DNA from: Zantedeschia hybrid cultivar
Lineage: Eukaryota; Streptophyta; Magnoliopsida; Alismatales; Araceae
NCBI GenBank assembly: GCA_030544215.1
Contig: JARZZO010000003.1
Span: 18,485,879 to 18,549,878 of the forward strand
Direction of reading: 5' to 3'
Length of the DNA: 64,000 nt
The notes beneath the pieces were generated by a model. That model saw only the letters and a program-made list of their open reading frames with translations. It was not told the DNA's origin and searched no databases. This document shows positions 47,348 through 59,185 of this stretch, one piece after another; the first letter of the stretch is position 1, and every line of letters begins with the position of its first letter. The translations under genes were made by a program, and so were the position numbers.

Positions 47348-48485
47348 TGTTAGTCTTGTGTGGCCTACAAACCAATCAGACAATGTAAATCTTGTTAATA
47401 AAATTGGCTTTTTCATGATGTGTAATTAGATTACTTACGCTCCATAATGAAGTTCTTAAATATGTGCAATAGTGATCGGATTATGATGAGATCATACTAA
47501 TGAGACTGATCACTTATAAACACATATTCTAAATGTTCATAGTCCGAGGATGTCTGAAATAGAACATCAGACATCCGGATAGACCAGTACAGACTACTCC
47601 GGCTCATATGATGAGGGTGGATGATCTCATCGTCACTTGTGTGGAGACACTAAGGTGAATATGTAGGTGCTCGTTGGAGAATGGGTACCAACGAGCACCT
47701 ATAGAATAACAATCTCCCACTAAGCTCGATTCAATTGTCACAGTTGCGTAGATGGTCCTTGCACCTGAGACACCAAAGACACCTTGTTGGTGGACTTCTA
47801 TACTTTGACATTGACTCATCGATCTCTATGAACAGGATTCTAAATAGTTAAGGATCATATACAGTGGAACATCTTCGAAGGGAATTGAGTGTTCAACGGG
47901 ATCACTCGCTCTCGATATGCTGAGAGAGAATGCTCTAGGAAAGATACATGGAAGTCCCTGGTTAGGACGGACATAATATCAAGAAAGGAGTTCTTTGATA
48001 TTATACGGCGGCATCTAAACCAAGTGAATCGACCAGTTAGGGTTTGATAGTATACCAAACCCTAGGTCAACTCGAGAGCATTGGACGAGTGAAAGATTAT
48101 ATCAACGCAATAACTATTGGCAAAAAGGTTCTATGAATGGGTTGTTGAACCCCAATACCTTCCGGGATTAAGCGGTGTTGCTTAACACCCAACATGATCG
48201 AAGGTCCGACTGATTTATGTTGGCGAACTTAATCAGATAAATGAATTGATTAATATGAAGATAGTAATTAATTAATCCAGTAAAGAGTTACTGGGCTTAT
48301 TAAGCATTTAACTAGATTAGTACTTGGGCCTAGAGGGTCACACGCATAAGATTCTCAGGGTGACGGATATTAAGTGAGATTTATATTAAGTTGTGGGTTC
48401 TTATGGAAAACTGTGCGGCTTAATATAAATATATAGCGAGATGGCTGAACGGGCCAAGCTCCGTTTAGCCCTGGCCGCCCCCCTC

Positions 48486-48516
<31 letters not shown>

Positions 48517-48878
48517 AGCGTCAGGGGCGCCCCTCTCTGGGCTCCGCTCTACTATTTTCTCCGACTCCCGTAAGACGGGATATCATCTGCATGGTGATCG
48601 TCTCGGATAGCGGTGGCTTCTTCGAGCGCCACACAGAACTAGGAAGCGGAGGAGATCCATCGTGAGGAGAATCGTGTGGACTCTGTTAGAGGTCAGGCAT
48701 CTGCGTGGCTAGCGGCGTTGCACTATCAGAATCAAAGAACGAACATAGACTCGAATTCATGCAAGGTGATACTCGATCACCCATTTTGTTTTTGTTCATC
48801 CAAAACTAGCGGCAACGATCCAGTTTAATTTGTTTTTGTTTCCGCTGCACGGTCCTTGTCGTCGTGGAGATCCTTACA
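47348..48878 (+). repeat. 3' LTR of copia element A
   Basis: It starts TGTTAGTC directly after the purine tract and ends CCTTACA, then GTTTC. Colinear with the 5' LTR, with many substitutions, so an older insertion than the Tat element. Confidence 0.92.
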
Positions 48879-49997
48879 GTTTCCTAAGAGGTCCCGTTTA
48901 GGTATGGGACCAGAATATTTGATGTACATTGAATTTAAATCTAATTGGTAAAATATCACATCAATAATGATGGATTCATAGATGATATCCTTAAAAGGTT
49001 TTTTATTTGCCAATAAGAGCTCCAAACATTAAGTAATCCAATCCCTTCGAGTGTACATATATCTTGATGTAGGCCCATTCATTGATTACACTAGTGGTGT
49101 AAGGATTGAGATTTCAGATCCGGTTATCGGGTCAGTTTCGGTGCCGGATCCCTCGGTTTAGGTCCTTGTGGGGCTGGGGCTTGTGTTCATTAGCTCGACG
49201 CGGTTCAAACGGCGTCCGATTAGGTGGACGCATTTTAGGTTGTGTCACATGGGCGCCACGTGGGCTGGTTTTGGGCCGCGAGAGTACGGCCCCGGTCTTA
49301 TCGTCTGAACGGCATCTTGAATGGACAACGCCATTCAGAGTACGGCCCTGATATGTCAACGTACGACCCGTCTTGTCGTTTGATTGGCGTCGACCTTAGA
49401 CGACGTGTTTTAGTCAGTTTCGATTTGACCCTGCGAACCCTCCCTCCTTTTCCTCATTCTCTCCATCTCTCTCTCTCTCTCCTCCCTCTCCCCTTCAATT
49501 CCGAACCCCGGTGTTCCCTTCCCCTTCTCCTTCCTTTCCTCTCCCCATTCCTCCTCTCCCTCCACTCCATCAACCTCCTAACTTCCACCACTACCACCAC
49601 TATTTCCTCCGCGACGCAATTCTCTCCGGACGGTGGCTGACGTCCCAGTGGAGTGACGGCGTCCACGGCAGTACCGGCGGTGACTTGTGGCGTGGCGGTT
49701 CGGCGGCTTGGAGCTCGGAGGAGTTCAAGTAACCGGTAGGGTAACGATCCTCGCAATGTCTTGTTTAAAATCATGTTTTTCCCGCTTTCAAGCATGTTTA
49801 GGAGATTTTCGGGGTGAAAATGCTTATGTCACAAAATTAGGATTTGTGGGTTTTTATAGGGTATTTGAGTTCTCCTCCTACTCTTCTATTTATGGCATTT
49901 TTATGCCATTTGGGGGAGAAAATCTTACGTTGTGAATTGGGGGGAGGCGGAGGGAGAACATGTCTGTGAGGGTTAAATGGCGTCTGAGGACAGCGAC

Positions 49998-51533
49998 TGT
50001 AGACACCGATTTTGGACCACCCTTTTGGTCATGAACCCAACCCATCATTAGCCCTTCATCACCAAAATCCCCTCATTTCAGCCATCTCAGCCCACTACCA
50101 GCTAGGCCCATTAACCAAATCCCGACTATAGCCACCTTTTTCGTGGAAGGCCAGCCAGTCCGCCTTCCAACCCCTTCGAAGGCCACCCCTCGCCTTCCAC
50201 CACCTTCGAAGGCCAGCCACCTTGCCTTCCACCCTTTTGGCTACCCTTTTTCACCTTTTCGTGGAAGGCCAGCCCCCTTGCCTTCCACCGCCTTCGAAGG
50301 CCACCCCCTGCCTTCTACCCCCTTCGAAGGCCAGCCACCTCGCCTTCCACCTTTTTAGCCACATTTTTCACTTTTTACCACCTTTTCGTGGAAGGCCAGC
50401 CCCCTTGCCTTCCACCTCCTTCGAAGGCCACCCCTTGCCTTCCGCCTCCTTCGAAGGCCACCCCTCGCCTTCCACTCCCTTCGAAGGCCAGCCGGGCCGC
50501 CTTCCACCACAAGAATGGAAGGCATGTCACCTGGCCGTCCACTCCTTAACCACCCCCTTGACTCCGTCTTCCCCACGATCTCCTCTACTCGCCGCCCTCG
50601 TCCCCCACTACTCCGACCACTCCCCACTCTGGCGACTACTGCGCGCACCACCTCCGACCCTTGACCACTTCCTATTGGCTGAAGGTTGATTTACGGGGAT
50701 TTAGACCCCTATTTTCTCCTACTTTTTCCTTCATCTATTTAAACCCCCCAGGTTCCCTCGAGCAAGGGGGTTGCGTCGGAGGGGTTGGAAGGGGATTAAG
50801 AAGGAGTTTCTTCCTCGGAGCGGGTCGGCTTTGAGGAGTCGAGCGGGCAAAGAGTCAGAAGGCTGTTTTAGGAGGAACGTCACTCCAAATGGGCTTGTCT
50901 TCCTAACCCTCTTTTACTTTTTACCTTTTTCACTTCATTGCATTTCCAATTTCCATCCATGCCGTAACATCCTCCCTCTTTCACTCTCTTTTTACCTTCA
51001 ACACATCATTTCACTCTTCACACACGAGCACTTATCTGCATGCATACATCCTAGAATGACTTAGCAATCCCTATCTACCCCCAGAGGTTCCAAACAAAAA
51101 TCGGGAGGTGGGTGGCCATAACATATGGTCACCTTCCCTCCCAAACACCCATCCGGTGCGTCTCCCTCTAATTTTAGTTAACTTTTATGTTTGCATGAAC
51201 GGATCCTACATGTCACAGTTCTAATTGGGTTATTGTCTTTTCTTTGTCTGTCTTTTCTTTTCAGGGACTCTTACCAGATTCTGCGCGTGCACTACCGAGC
51301 TCTCCTCTTCTGGCCGGCCGGAGGAAGAGAAGGGGAAACCACCATCTTCCGCTCCCACAAAACGCGATCACATCCCCACCATCCTGCGGAGCACAGGGAC
51401 CGAAAGGTAATGCTCCTGGCGATCACATCCTTTATTTCTAACCCCCTTTAAATCGCCACAACGCTAAGACGAACGGAGAGGAACCCTCGCCCCAAGCGCG
51501 CAGCCGCGGCGGGGGACGTTCCGGGCGCCTACA
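49998..51533. mobile_element. Second solo LTR nested in the gypsy solo LTR
   Basis: TGTAGACACCG...GGCGCCTACA, 1536 bp, flanked by the duplication GCGAC (49993-49997 and 51534-51538). Removing it with one GCGAC rebuilds a normal palindromic module of the host LTR. A TATTTAAA word near 50736 hints at plus orientation. The interior includes an array of short hairpins (50143-50512). Confidence 0.88.
50143..50512. repeat. Array of GAAGGC...GCCTTC short palindromes
   Basis: About ten units of roughly 30 bp. Each unit has GAAGGCCA, a C-rich spacer of about 8-12 bases, and GCCTTCC, so adjacent halves can pair; CCTTCGAAGG also recurs. Two longer spacers contain TTTTCGTGGAAGGCCAGCC. Confidence 0.85.
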
Positions 51534-53028
51534 GCGACGTCATTTAAAAGGCAGCTGCCACCCACGACGCGATTTATCCCAGATAACAGACTGTCTCTGG
51601 ATTGAATAGCATCCAGGGACAGCGACGCCATTCAAATGGAGACCCCCTTGCACAACGTGTTTTAGTTCGGATCACCCCGAGGCCTGATTTCGTTTTTGTC
51701 GTGATTAGGCGACTAGGAACAGCAATGCGTTTTAAAAGATGACCACCTTGCACGAAGCGTATTAGGCCGTCTTCTGAGGCTAGTTTTCGCATGAACTAGT
51801 TTACGGGTCTTGAATGACGTCGGCCTTGGGCGACGCGATTCAAAACAGAATCTCATTAAAGCATGCAATTAACATGTGTTTACATTGTTAAATAGTTTAG
51901 ATATATGCATGTTTGAAAATATACTCGAGGACGAGGATTTCTATATGATCGGATTGCACCGTGTTGCGTTTTGTGCGATCGTGGACCTAGAGTGACAGTT
52001 GTTAGCGCTTAGGCATCCTATGTCGGTGTGGGAGTGACACGGCGCCGGTGTGAGAGTGGTGGGGTGACGCCTAGAGAGAGGGTCATCTGGTGTACTCCGG
52101 GGTATAGCTAATACTGGTGTGGGAGTGGTACATTCGGAGTGTCACTCGTGCTGGGGGAAGCAGAACCACCTTGAGCCAGGTCAGGCCGGAGTAGCTAGTG
52201 TGCTATCCGAGGGGTCGTTGTTTGATCTCAGCGGGTCAGTGTTTTCCACGTTTGGCCGTATGACTTGTGTGTTTAGTCGAGACGTTAGTCGTGGACTCCG
52301 TGGTAGGGCGGTTTCAGAATCGTGCATGTTACTGATATAAATGCGTGTGTTTTATATCGAAATCTGGGAATTATGTTTATTACTTTATTTAGTTAAATTG
52401 CCTATAATTGTGTATTGCACTTGTGGGTGTGTGAGTAGGTGGTGGGGATCGAAGGATCCCTACTAAGTCTATTTCAATAAGACTCACCCCCTACGGTTTT
52501 CAGGTGAGGGTTCCAGACAGGCGTAGCGAGGAGAGTGTTGCCTTGGGTTGCGTGCCAGCAGCCATTGTTCCAGGGTATGCCCCGATGTAGTTGTCATTTC
52601 TTTTCTGGCATATACGCTTAATTATTTCTTTTCTGTTGGAGTATGTAATTAATTGCTAAGTCAAGTCGAATTGTAAAATTTTTTAATCTCTGCACTTCCT
52701 TTACAATTCGATGTGATGTGGATGTTTAGCTTAGTTTATCATTTATTTTCCAGACTTATCAAGATCCTGGTTTGGCTCCAAATTTAATGATCTAGTACCC
52801 ATTTAGTAATCGAATTCCCAATTATAGGGTGGCGGGTCGTTACAAGTGGTATCACTTAACAACAATGGGAATGATCCCTAAACAGAAACAATATAGTGAT
52901 CTAAGATGTGGGAGTGCAGTCGATGAGTCACTACAATAGTAATTCCAGGGCCTCAACTGCATTCCAATTTTTTGGATAGTCATATCAAAAGGTAAGCCAA
53001 CTTTGAAGAGGTTTTTTATTTCACTTAA

Positions 53029-53802
53029 TGTTAGTTACGGATGTCAATCAAGCCAATTTCATAACTTTGATGTACATTCTAGTTCTTATACAATAATAAA
53101 GGCAACATATTCATTATGTGTAAATCATATGTATTGTACCATAGTAAAGTTCGTGAATATGTGTAATGAAGATTATATCATGAAGAAATTATGATAATGA
53201 GATTAATCTTCTTTAAACACATATTCTTAATTGTTCATAGATGAATGATATTTGAGAAAGACATCAAATATCTAGTGAGACTAGTACAGGTTACTCGTAC
53301 TTATATGATAAGGGTGGTTGATCTTATAGTCACTTGTGTGGAGATACTAAGGTGAACTTGTAGATGCTTATTGGAGAATGAATTCTAGTTTTGAAACCTG
53401 AGACACCAAAGACATCTTGTTGATCGACTTCTAGGTTTTAACCTTAACTTATAGATCTCTAATGACCTTAATAAGTAAAGTGATTGGATCTTACAGAATA
53501 TCTTCGAAGCTGATTATGTGGTCAATAAAGGATCATTTGCTATCGGTAATTTGAGAGAGAAGAGATGATCAGGAGTCCCTGAAGAGGGCAGGACAACATA
53601 TCAGAAAATGATAATTTTTAATGATGTTACGAGGCATCCTATCTGTGTAAGTGAGCTGATTAGGTTTGACAATTCATTGGGCCCTAAGTTTATTTGAGAG
53701 TAGTGGCTTGAGTGAAGCACCATAGCCACATGATAGCTGATGACGGAAAAGTTCTATGAACAGGTTGCTTAACCCTAATACCTTATGGGATCAAGCAATG
53801 TA
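53029..53802 (+). mobile_element. Worn copia LTR, truncated
   Basis: It starts TGTTAGTTACGG and follows the element A 3' LTR patchily (words near 53160-53420 and 53560-53760) with heavy divergence. It stops at the target duplication of element B, which probably inserted into it; no clear continuation is seen after 59185. Confidence 0.65.
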
Positions 53803-53807
53803 TCTAG

Positions 53808-54034
53808 TGTTGGGTTCTCGGGTTTCTCCGGATCTTACGCGCAACAGAAAATAAAATAAAAACGGAGATCCGTTCCCGTTTCGAAAAACTAAAAACTACG
53901 ATTATCAGCTAATCGATTCTCACCGTGTACGGATTCGAATCCGCAACCGTTCGGTTCCGTCGGTGCGACACCGCAAGCCGCGCAAGCGCCCGGCCTCTAG
54001 CGAAGTCCACGCGATCCTCCTCGCGACGGATATC
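53808..54034 (-). repeat. 3' LTR remnant of copia B with junction filler
   Basis: Matches 57630-57856 nearly base for base. It is followed at 54035-54053 by a second copy of the 19 bases at 53992-54010 (GGCCTCTAGCGAAGTCCAC), after which gag-protease sequence begins. This looks like a deletion joint with templated filler. Confidence 0.85.
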
Positions 54035-54053
54035 GGCCTCTAGCGAAGTCCAC

Positions 54054-54816
54054 AATTCTTGCTCTTCTTAAGAACATTATAAATTTGAAGATTGTAATAA
54101 GAAACATCTAATAGATGTAGACCGTTGACTAAAGATGCTGAAGCTATTGATTCATTACCATAATAAATCGAACAACTTCTATTCTCAATATACAACCTAT
54201 ATCCCATCTTGTCCAAACAAGATATTGATATGATGTTCTTTATTATGCTAGGAACATAATAACAATCTTCTAATAGTAAGGCGTCTCCTGATGGAAGTCT
54301 GAGGTTTGCTGTCCCAATAGTAATTGCCGCAACTTTTGCGCCGTTTCCTAGTCTCAATTCCACCTCACCTTGTCTCAGCTTGCGCTTACTTGTCAGCATA
54401 TGCACATCATGGCAGATATGAGAAGCACATCCGGTATCTAATACCCAAGATGTGGAATCTCTAACTGACAAGTTAATATCTATCATATAGATATCTGAAG
54501 CTTCAGACAGCTTCACCTTTCCATGAGCTTTATCGTTAAGGAACTCCTTGCAGTTCTTCTTCCAGTGACCATACTGCTTATAGTAGAAGCAGTCACCCTT
54601 TACTACTCTTTTGCCTTTGTCCTTCGATCTTTTATCGTTAGCTATCATCTCTGCTTCAGGGGCATCTAATGCCGATTCAGTAGGAGGATCAGCTCCAAGG
54701 ACAAAGTTATTGTGCTCAGATCTGTAGACATTCTTCAGGTTTCTGAACCAATCCAAGTAAATTAGGTAAGTCAAAAGGGCATCAAGTATGCCGCGGAGTG
54801 GGTTATTCGACGACAT
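54054..54816 (-). pseudogene. gag: copia gag-protease fragment
   Basis: The frame opens MSSNNPLRGILDA, the usual copia gag start. The zinc knuckle (residues 76-89, CFYYKQYGHWKKNC) comes by residue 76, far earlier than in intact gags, so most of the capsid region is deleted. The second knuckle Cys is Tyr. Protease follows, with DTG at 127-129 (SWVLDTGCASHICHD) and the usual downstream run to the pre-integrase region (LHLLDVSYYNLQIYNV). The frame then enters the deletion joint at 54053 and stops. Not a functional polyprotein. Confidence 0.88.
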
Positions 54817-54991
54817 AATTCCCTACAGGAGATAAGTAAAATCTATTTAGCAGATGTTCAATTATTAAAATTTAAAACAAGACATGGTCTTTTGTTCAAG
54901 TTTTAACTCCCACTAATTTTCGACGGACTGTATAACCCTCAGTTATACAGAACGGGAGACGCCGACAGTCTCCTAGTGGGGATCAGAATCT

Positions 54992-55566
54992 CAATGACTT
55001 GCACTACAGCCTTGTGGATAGCACAACAAACTGTAATACAATCAAAGAGCACCCAACTCATGAGACTTGCAACTCCTTGCAATATCTGATCATGGCTTCG
55101 GTCCCCAGAGATTTACTGGCCTTGTGGATAACACAACAAACCACTAATTCTGGTCTAAGCTTACCATCGTTACACGACGAGCATAGATTTGCATGCAGCC
55201 CTTGTGGATAGCACAACAAAGCTATATGGTTCCTCTACCCCGAACATATAGGCATCTAATGTCATAGCCACAGTTTCTCCTCCCAATTAAGCAGGCCTTG
55301 TGGATAGCACAACAAACCTGCCTAAAGTTATTCGAATCCAATGACTATAACGATGGTGGACCACGCGGTAAGTTCTTAACTACTCGCGTTACGGCTTAGA
55401 GTTTATCTGAGGGTATTTAGATAACTTTTATCTTGGTCTCTCCTAGGTGATAGTATATAAATATATCGTATATATTTACTAAATACTATACCTGTTTTGA
55501 TTCATAATCAAAAGAAAATATTGCATCACATACATGTCTAGTGTGGTCATGGATAGCACAGTGGGT
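54992..55566 (-). other. Repeated leader hairpin of copia B
   Basis: Four copies of CCTTGTGGATAGCACAACAAA (plus-strand view) start near 55010, 55120, 55200 and 55296 (the second has ATAACAC), with a degenerate fifth near 55540-55566. In the element's sense strand each forms inner stem TTGTG/CACAA. Flanks pair differently at each copy: TACAG/CTGTA at the first, TTACTGG/CCACTAA at the second, GCAGG/CCTGC at the fourth. They lie between primer site and gag, where packaging or translation signals are expected; the role is inferred. Confidence 0.65.
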
Positions 55567-56089
55567 TTGACTGGAGCCAACAGTCAAACGCACACACAAT
55601 CTAACACAACAATTATATTAGATAACCTGCAAACATATAGGCAAGAGATCTCTATCTTTTCACCTTCCTGGTTGCAGCTGTGGATCGTCCTCGCTCCTTC
55701 CTCGGTTGCCTCGATCATATTACATTAATTCTAGAATTACATGTAATTAGAAGAGAACCTTATGGCGAGTACAAGAGAGAGGGAGATAGAAATACATCGA
55801 ATAATGAGAGAGGGAGAGATACGCAGATCTTTATTTATTAACAATTTAATAAACATCCATCATTCATCAACGATCCACACAAACACATCATTCATCACAT
55901 AAATAATTAAATAAGTGCATATCTATGACCACGGCGTGTTTTAAACATCCCACACAAGATTCAGCGCATCACATGGTTAAAATAAAAGAGTTTTCAAAAT
56001 ATATAATTTTGACTTTCAAAAAGCCGGGATCCAATCAAAATTGGTGTTTGAATTTCGAAAACACCTTTAATTAACTTAACATGCAATTA

Positions 56090-56790
56090 AATCAAAATTT
56101 AAAAGTAATAATCAAACATCACATGTGCACACACTCCGAATTAATAATTCCAGATTATTCTATGCAAGTTAGAACAATTCTAATAATCTAACACTTAGAT
56201 TAAACCCCATTAATATTCTAACAATTAGACTATTAAAGATTAATCTAACTCTTAGATTAATCCAACAAAGTTAATTAATAATTTAACACTTAAATTAATA
56301 ATCAACCAAATTAATTATTAACTACTAATCTAACACTTAGATTAGCCAATTAATGTTAATTATTAATTTAACTCTTAAACCAATAATTAACACTAACTAA
56401 TTAATAATTAATTAATCTAACTCTTAGATTAGATAATTAAAGTTATCATTAATTTAACTATTAAATTAATGACTAACAGTAATTAATCAAGGACTACTAA
56501 TTTAACATTTAAATCAGTCATTTAAGTTATTTATTAATTTAACAATTAAATTAATAACTAACTCAAATTAATAATTAACAACTAGATGTATTAATAATTA
56601 ATAATCTAACAATTAGATTAAAAATTATTGACTACTAATTTTAACTCTTAAAATTAGATAGATTAAGGTCAATAATTAATTTAACACTTAAACTAATATT
56701 AACCTTAATTAATCCACAACTAATTGCTAATTAATAAATCCTTAATTAACTAATGATTCAAAATCATCAAATAATCCCAATGGAATAAAA
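56090..56790. repeat. AT-rich quasi-repeat in copia B leader
   Basis: Irregular repetition of TAATTAATCTAACTCTTAGATTA-like words with a rough 30-50 bp rhythm. It corresponds to a shorter AT-rich block in element A (about 45490-45900). No coding capacity. Confidence 0.7.
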
Positions 56791-57612
56791 TTAAATAATA
56801 AATTATAATTTCAAAAACAATTTTTGAAATTTAAATTAAAACAATTTAGTTCAATTAAATGGGCAAGGGTAAAATGTGGGAATCGGATGAATTGGTTGAG
56901 CCCCATGACTAAACCATGGTCTGGCCCCTGGTGAGCCAATGGCTCGGGCCAGGAGGGAGCCAGGTCCTGGTGACCCTGGCTCGGTTGGACCCGGTCCACC
57001 GGGTCGGTCTGGCACAGGCTCGGCTTGAACGGTGCGCTCGGCCGGCTATCTTCCTCAGCCCGCAACAGTGCCCTAAACCTGCAAGCAGGTTTCATGGCGG
57101 CGGCAAGGGGGGAGAATCAGGGTCCCCTGGCAGCGGCGGCCAGCGCCACCGGCCTCGCCGGCATCGTCTCCGGCGCCGGTGAGTCCCCCGGCGTCGGCGG
57201 TGAGCTTAAAACTCACCAAAGTGCAGGCCCGAGCCCCTTGTTTATCCCTTCTTTTCTTGTTTTTCTGGTTTTCATAAAACCCAAGAAGAAGAAGAAGATG
57301 GAGGTATCTCCGTCGCCGTGAAGAGCCAAATGAGGACTGGTGATTAACCCCAGACCATCCGGGGCCTCTGTCCTCGACCCAACTCTTGGGATTATTGAAC
57401 GAAGGCACCCGAATCGCATTGTTCTTCGTCGCATGAAGAACACAAAGTACCCAAAAGAAATTCGAAAAATTGCAGGAAAGAATAATCTAATTATTCATAA
57501 AATCAGTGTTCATCGTATGAACACGTATCCAGCAAAAAAGATCGAATTAGTGCATGGAATAACGCATGTAATATTAATTTCGGAGACCGAAACGGGACGA
57601 GAAACAGTGGAA

Positions 57613-57628
57613 CCTGACTCTGATACCA
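57613..57628 (-). other. Primer binding site of copia B
   Basis: Reversed, it reads TGGTATCAGAGTCAGG one base after the LTR end, the iMet-type site. Confidence 0.88.
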
Positions 57629-57629
57629 C

Positions 57630-59180
57630 TGTTGGGTTCTCGAGTTTCTCCGGATCTCACGCGCAGCGGAAAATAAAATAAAAACGGAGATCTGTTCCCG
57701 TTTCGAAAAACTAAAAACTACGATTATCAGATAATCGATTCTCACCGTGTGCGGATTCGAATCCGCAACCGTTCGATTCCGTCGGTGCGACACCGCAAGC
57801 CGCGCAAGCGCCCGGCCTCTAGCGAAGTCCACGCGATCCTCCTCGCGACGGATATCCTCACGTTCCTCGTTCTTCGCAGCCCACGAAACCTCCGCCGGTC
57901 GCCGCAATGATCGCCGGCAACGCGCGGACGATTTCCCGTCGAACGGGATTCGGAGAAGCGGCTGAGCAGATCTGGATCTGTCTGGACGCCAGAGAGAGAG
58001 AGAAACAGAGGAGGGGCGGCTAGGGTTAGCAACAGCTTGGCCTGCTTAGCCCGTTCGCTATGTTTTATACTAACCGCACGATTTTTCATAAAAACCTCTG
58101 GTTTGTATAAAACTCACTTATTTATCCATCGCCTTGAGAATCATTTGCGTGTGACCCTCTAGGCCCAAGTACCAGTCCAGTTAATGGCCCAACAAGCCCA
58201 GTGACTCCTCACTGGCTTTATTAATCAATTAATAACCCTTTATTAATTAATTAATCAATCGAATTGATGTCACACATCGAATTCGACCGGACTTCCGATC
58301 ACGTTGGGTGCCAAGCAACACCGCATAACCCGGAAGGTATTGGGGTTAAGTAACCCACCCTTAGAACCTTTCCGCCGACAGTTACCGTGTGGATATAATC
58401 CTTTATTCGTACAATGCTCTCGAGTCAACTCAGGGTATGGCGAGCTGTCAAACCCTAACCGGTCGACTCACTTGGATTGGATGCCGCTGATGAATATCGG
58501 AAAACTCCTTTTCCGATATTATCGTCCGTCTTGGCCAGGGACTTCCGCGCATCCTTCCTAGAGCATTCTCTCTCTAAGTACCGAGAGCGAATGATTCCTT
58601 ATTGACATACAATTCCCTTCGACGGTATTCCGCTGTACCCAATCCTTGGCGTTTTAGAATCCCGTGGCTAGAGATTCATAAACCAAGGTCAAAGCACAGA
58701 AGTCCACCGACAAGGTGTCCTTGGTGTCTCAGGTCCGAGGACCATCCACGCAACTGCGACAATAGAATCAAGCTGGTTGACAGTGAGGTACAATACCATC
58801 TAGCGATTCAGTCGGATCAGTTCAGTGAACTCATTCTCCAATGAGCACCTACAGATTTGCCTTAGTGTCTCCACACAAGTGACTTATGAGATCAGTCACC
58901 CTCATCATATGAGCAGGAGTAATCTGTATTAGTCTAACCGGATATCCGATGTCCTTCTCGGATATCCTCCGACTAAGAACGATTAAGAATATGTGTGTTT
59001 AAGTGATCAGTCTCATTAGTATGATCTCATCATAATCTGATCACTATAGTACATATTCATGGACTTCATTATGAAACGATAATTAATGCGATTTACACAT
59101 AATGAATATTATGCCATTATATTAATAAATGAACGAGATTTACATAGTCAGATTGGCTTGTAGGCCACCTAAAACTAACA
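57630..59180 (-). repeat. 5' LTR of copia B
   Basis: 1551 bp, minus strand TGTTAGTTTTAGG...CCCAACA. Its end sequence matches that of the LTR at 1-1057, placing both in the same subfamily. Confidence 0.92.
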
Positions 59181-59185
59181 TCTAG

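Larger units (their letters stand above)
43154..48878 (+). mobile_element. Ty1/copia element A, internally deleted
   Basis: LTRs at 43154-44687 (1534 bp) and 47348-48878 (1531 bp) are flanked by the duplication GTTTC (43149-43153 and 48879-48883). A decayed iMet primer site follows the 5' LTR, and the polypurine tract AAGTGGGAGAT precedes the 3' LTR. The 2.66-kb interior has a long leader (GC-rich block about 45060-45480, AT-rich block, hairpin motifs near 46340-46660) and then jumps to the end of pol. Gag, protease, integrase and most of RT are missing. Confidence 0.93.
49098..52844 (+). mobile_element. Gypsy solo LTR, same family as 2280-4983
   Basis: It starts TGTAAGGATTGAG and ends GGGTCGTTACA, both as in the LTR at 2280-4983, and is flanked by the perfect duplication AGTGG (49093-49097 and 52845-52849). 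No primer site or internal region follows: the flank TATCACTTAAC continues CACTAGTGG, so this is a solo LTR left by LTR-LTR recombination. Without the nested insertion it is about 2.2 kb. Palindromic GGCGTC modules occur near 49197, 49302, 49378, 49970, 51599 and 51812. Confidence 0.9.
53808..59180 (-). mobile_element. Ty1/copia element B, internally deleted
   Basis: The target duplication TCTAG flanks both ends (53803-53807 and 59181-59185). On the minus strand: full 5' LTR (59180-57630, TGTTAG...CCCAACA), iMet primer site, a 2.8-kb leader, a shortened gag-protease frame, then a jump into the last about 230 bp of the 3' LTR (54034-53808). Integrase, RT, RNase H and most of the 3' LTR are gone. 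Element ends match each other (TGTTGGGTTCTCG on the plus strand at 53808 and 57630). Confidence 0.93.

Noticed and set aside
49090..49795. Frames on both strands in the gypsy solo LTR and similar ones at 4207-4595
   Set aside because: Purine/pyrimidine-rich LTR sequence; frames overlap on both strands and have no domain.
52845..52856. TGGTATCAC after the solo LTR as a primer binding site
   Set aside because: AGTGG is the target duplication; the sequence joins CACTAGTGG to TATCACTTAAC, so it is flank, and no internal region follows.
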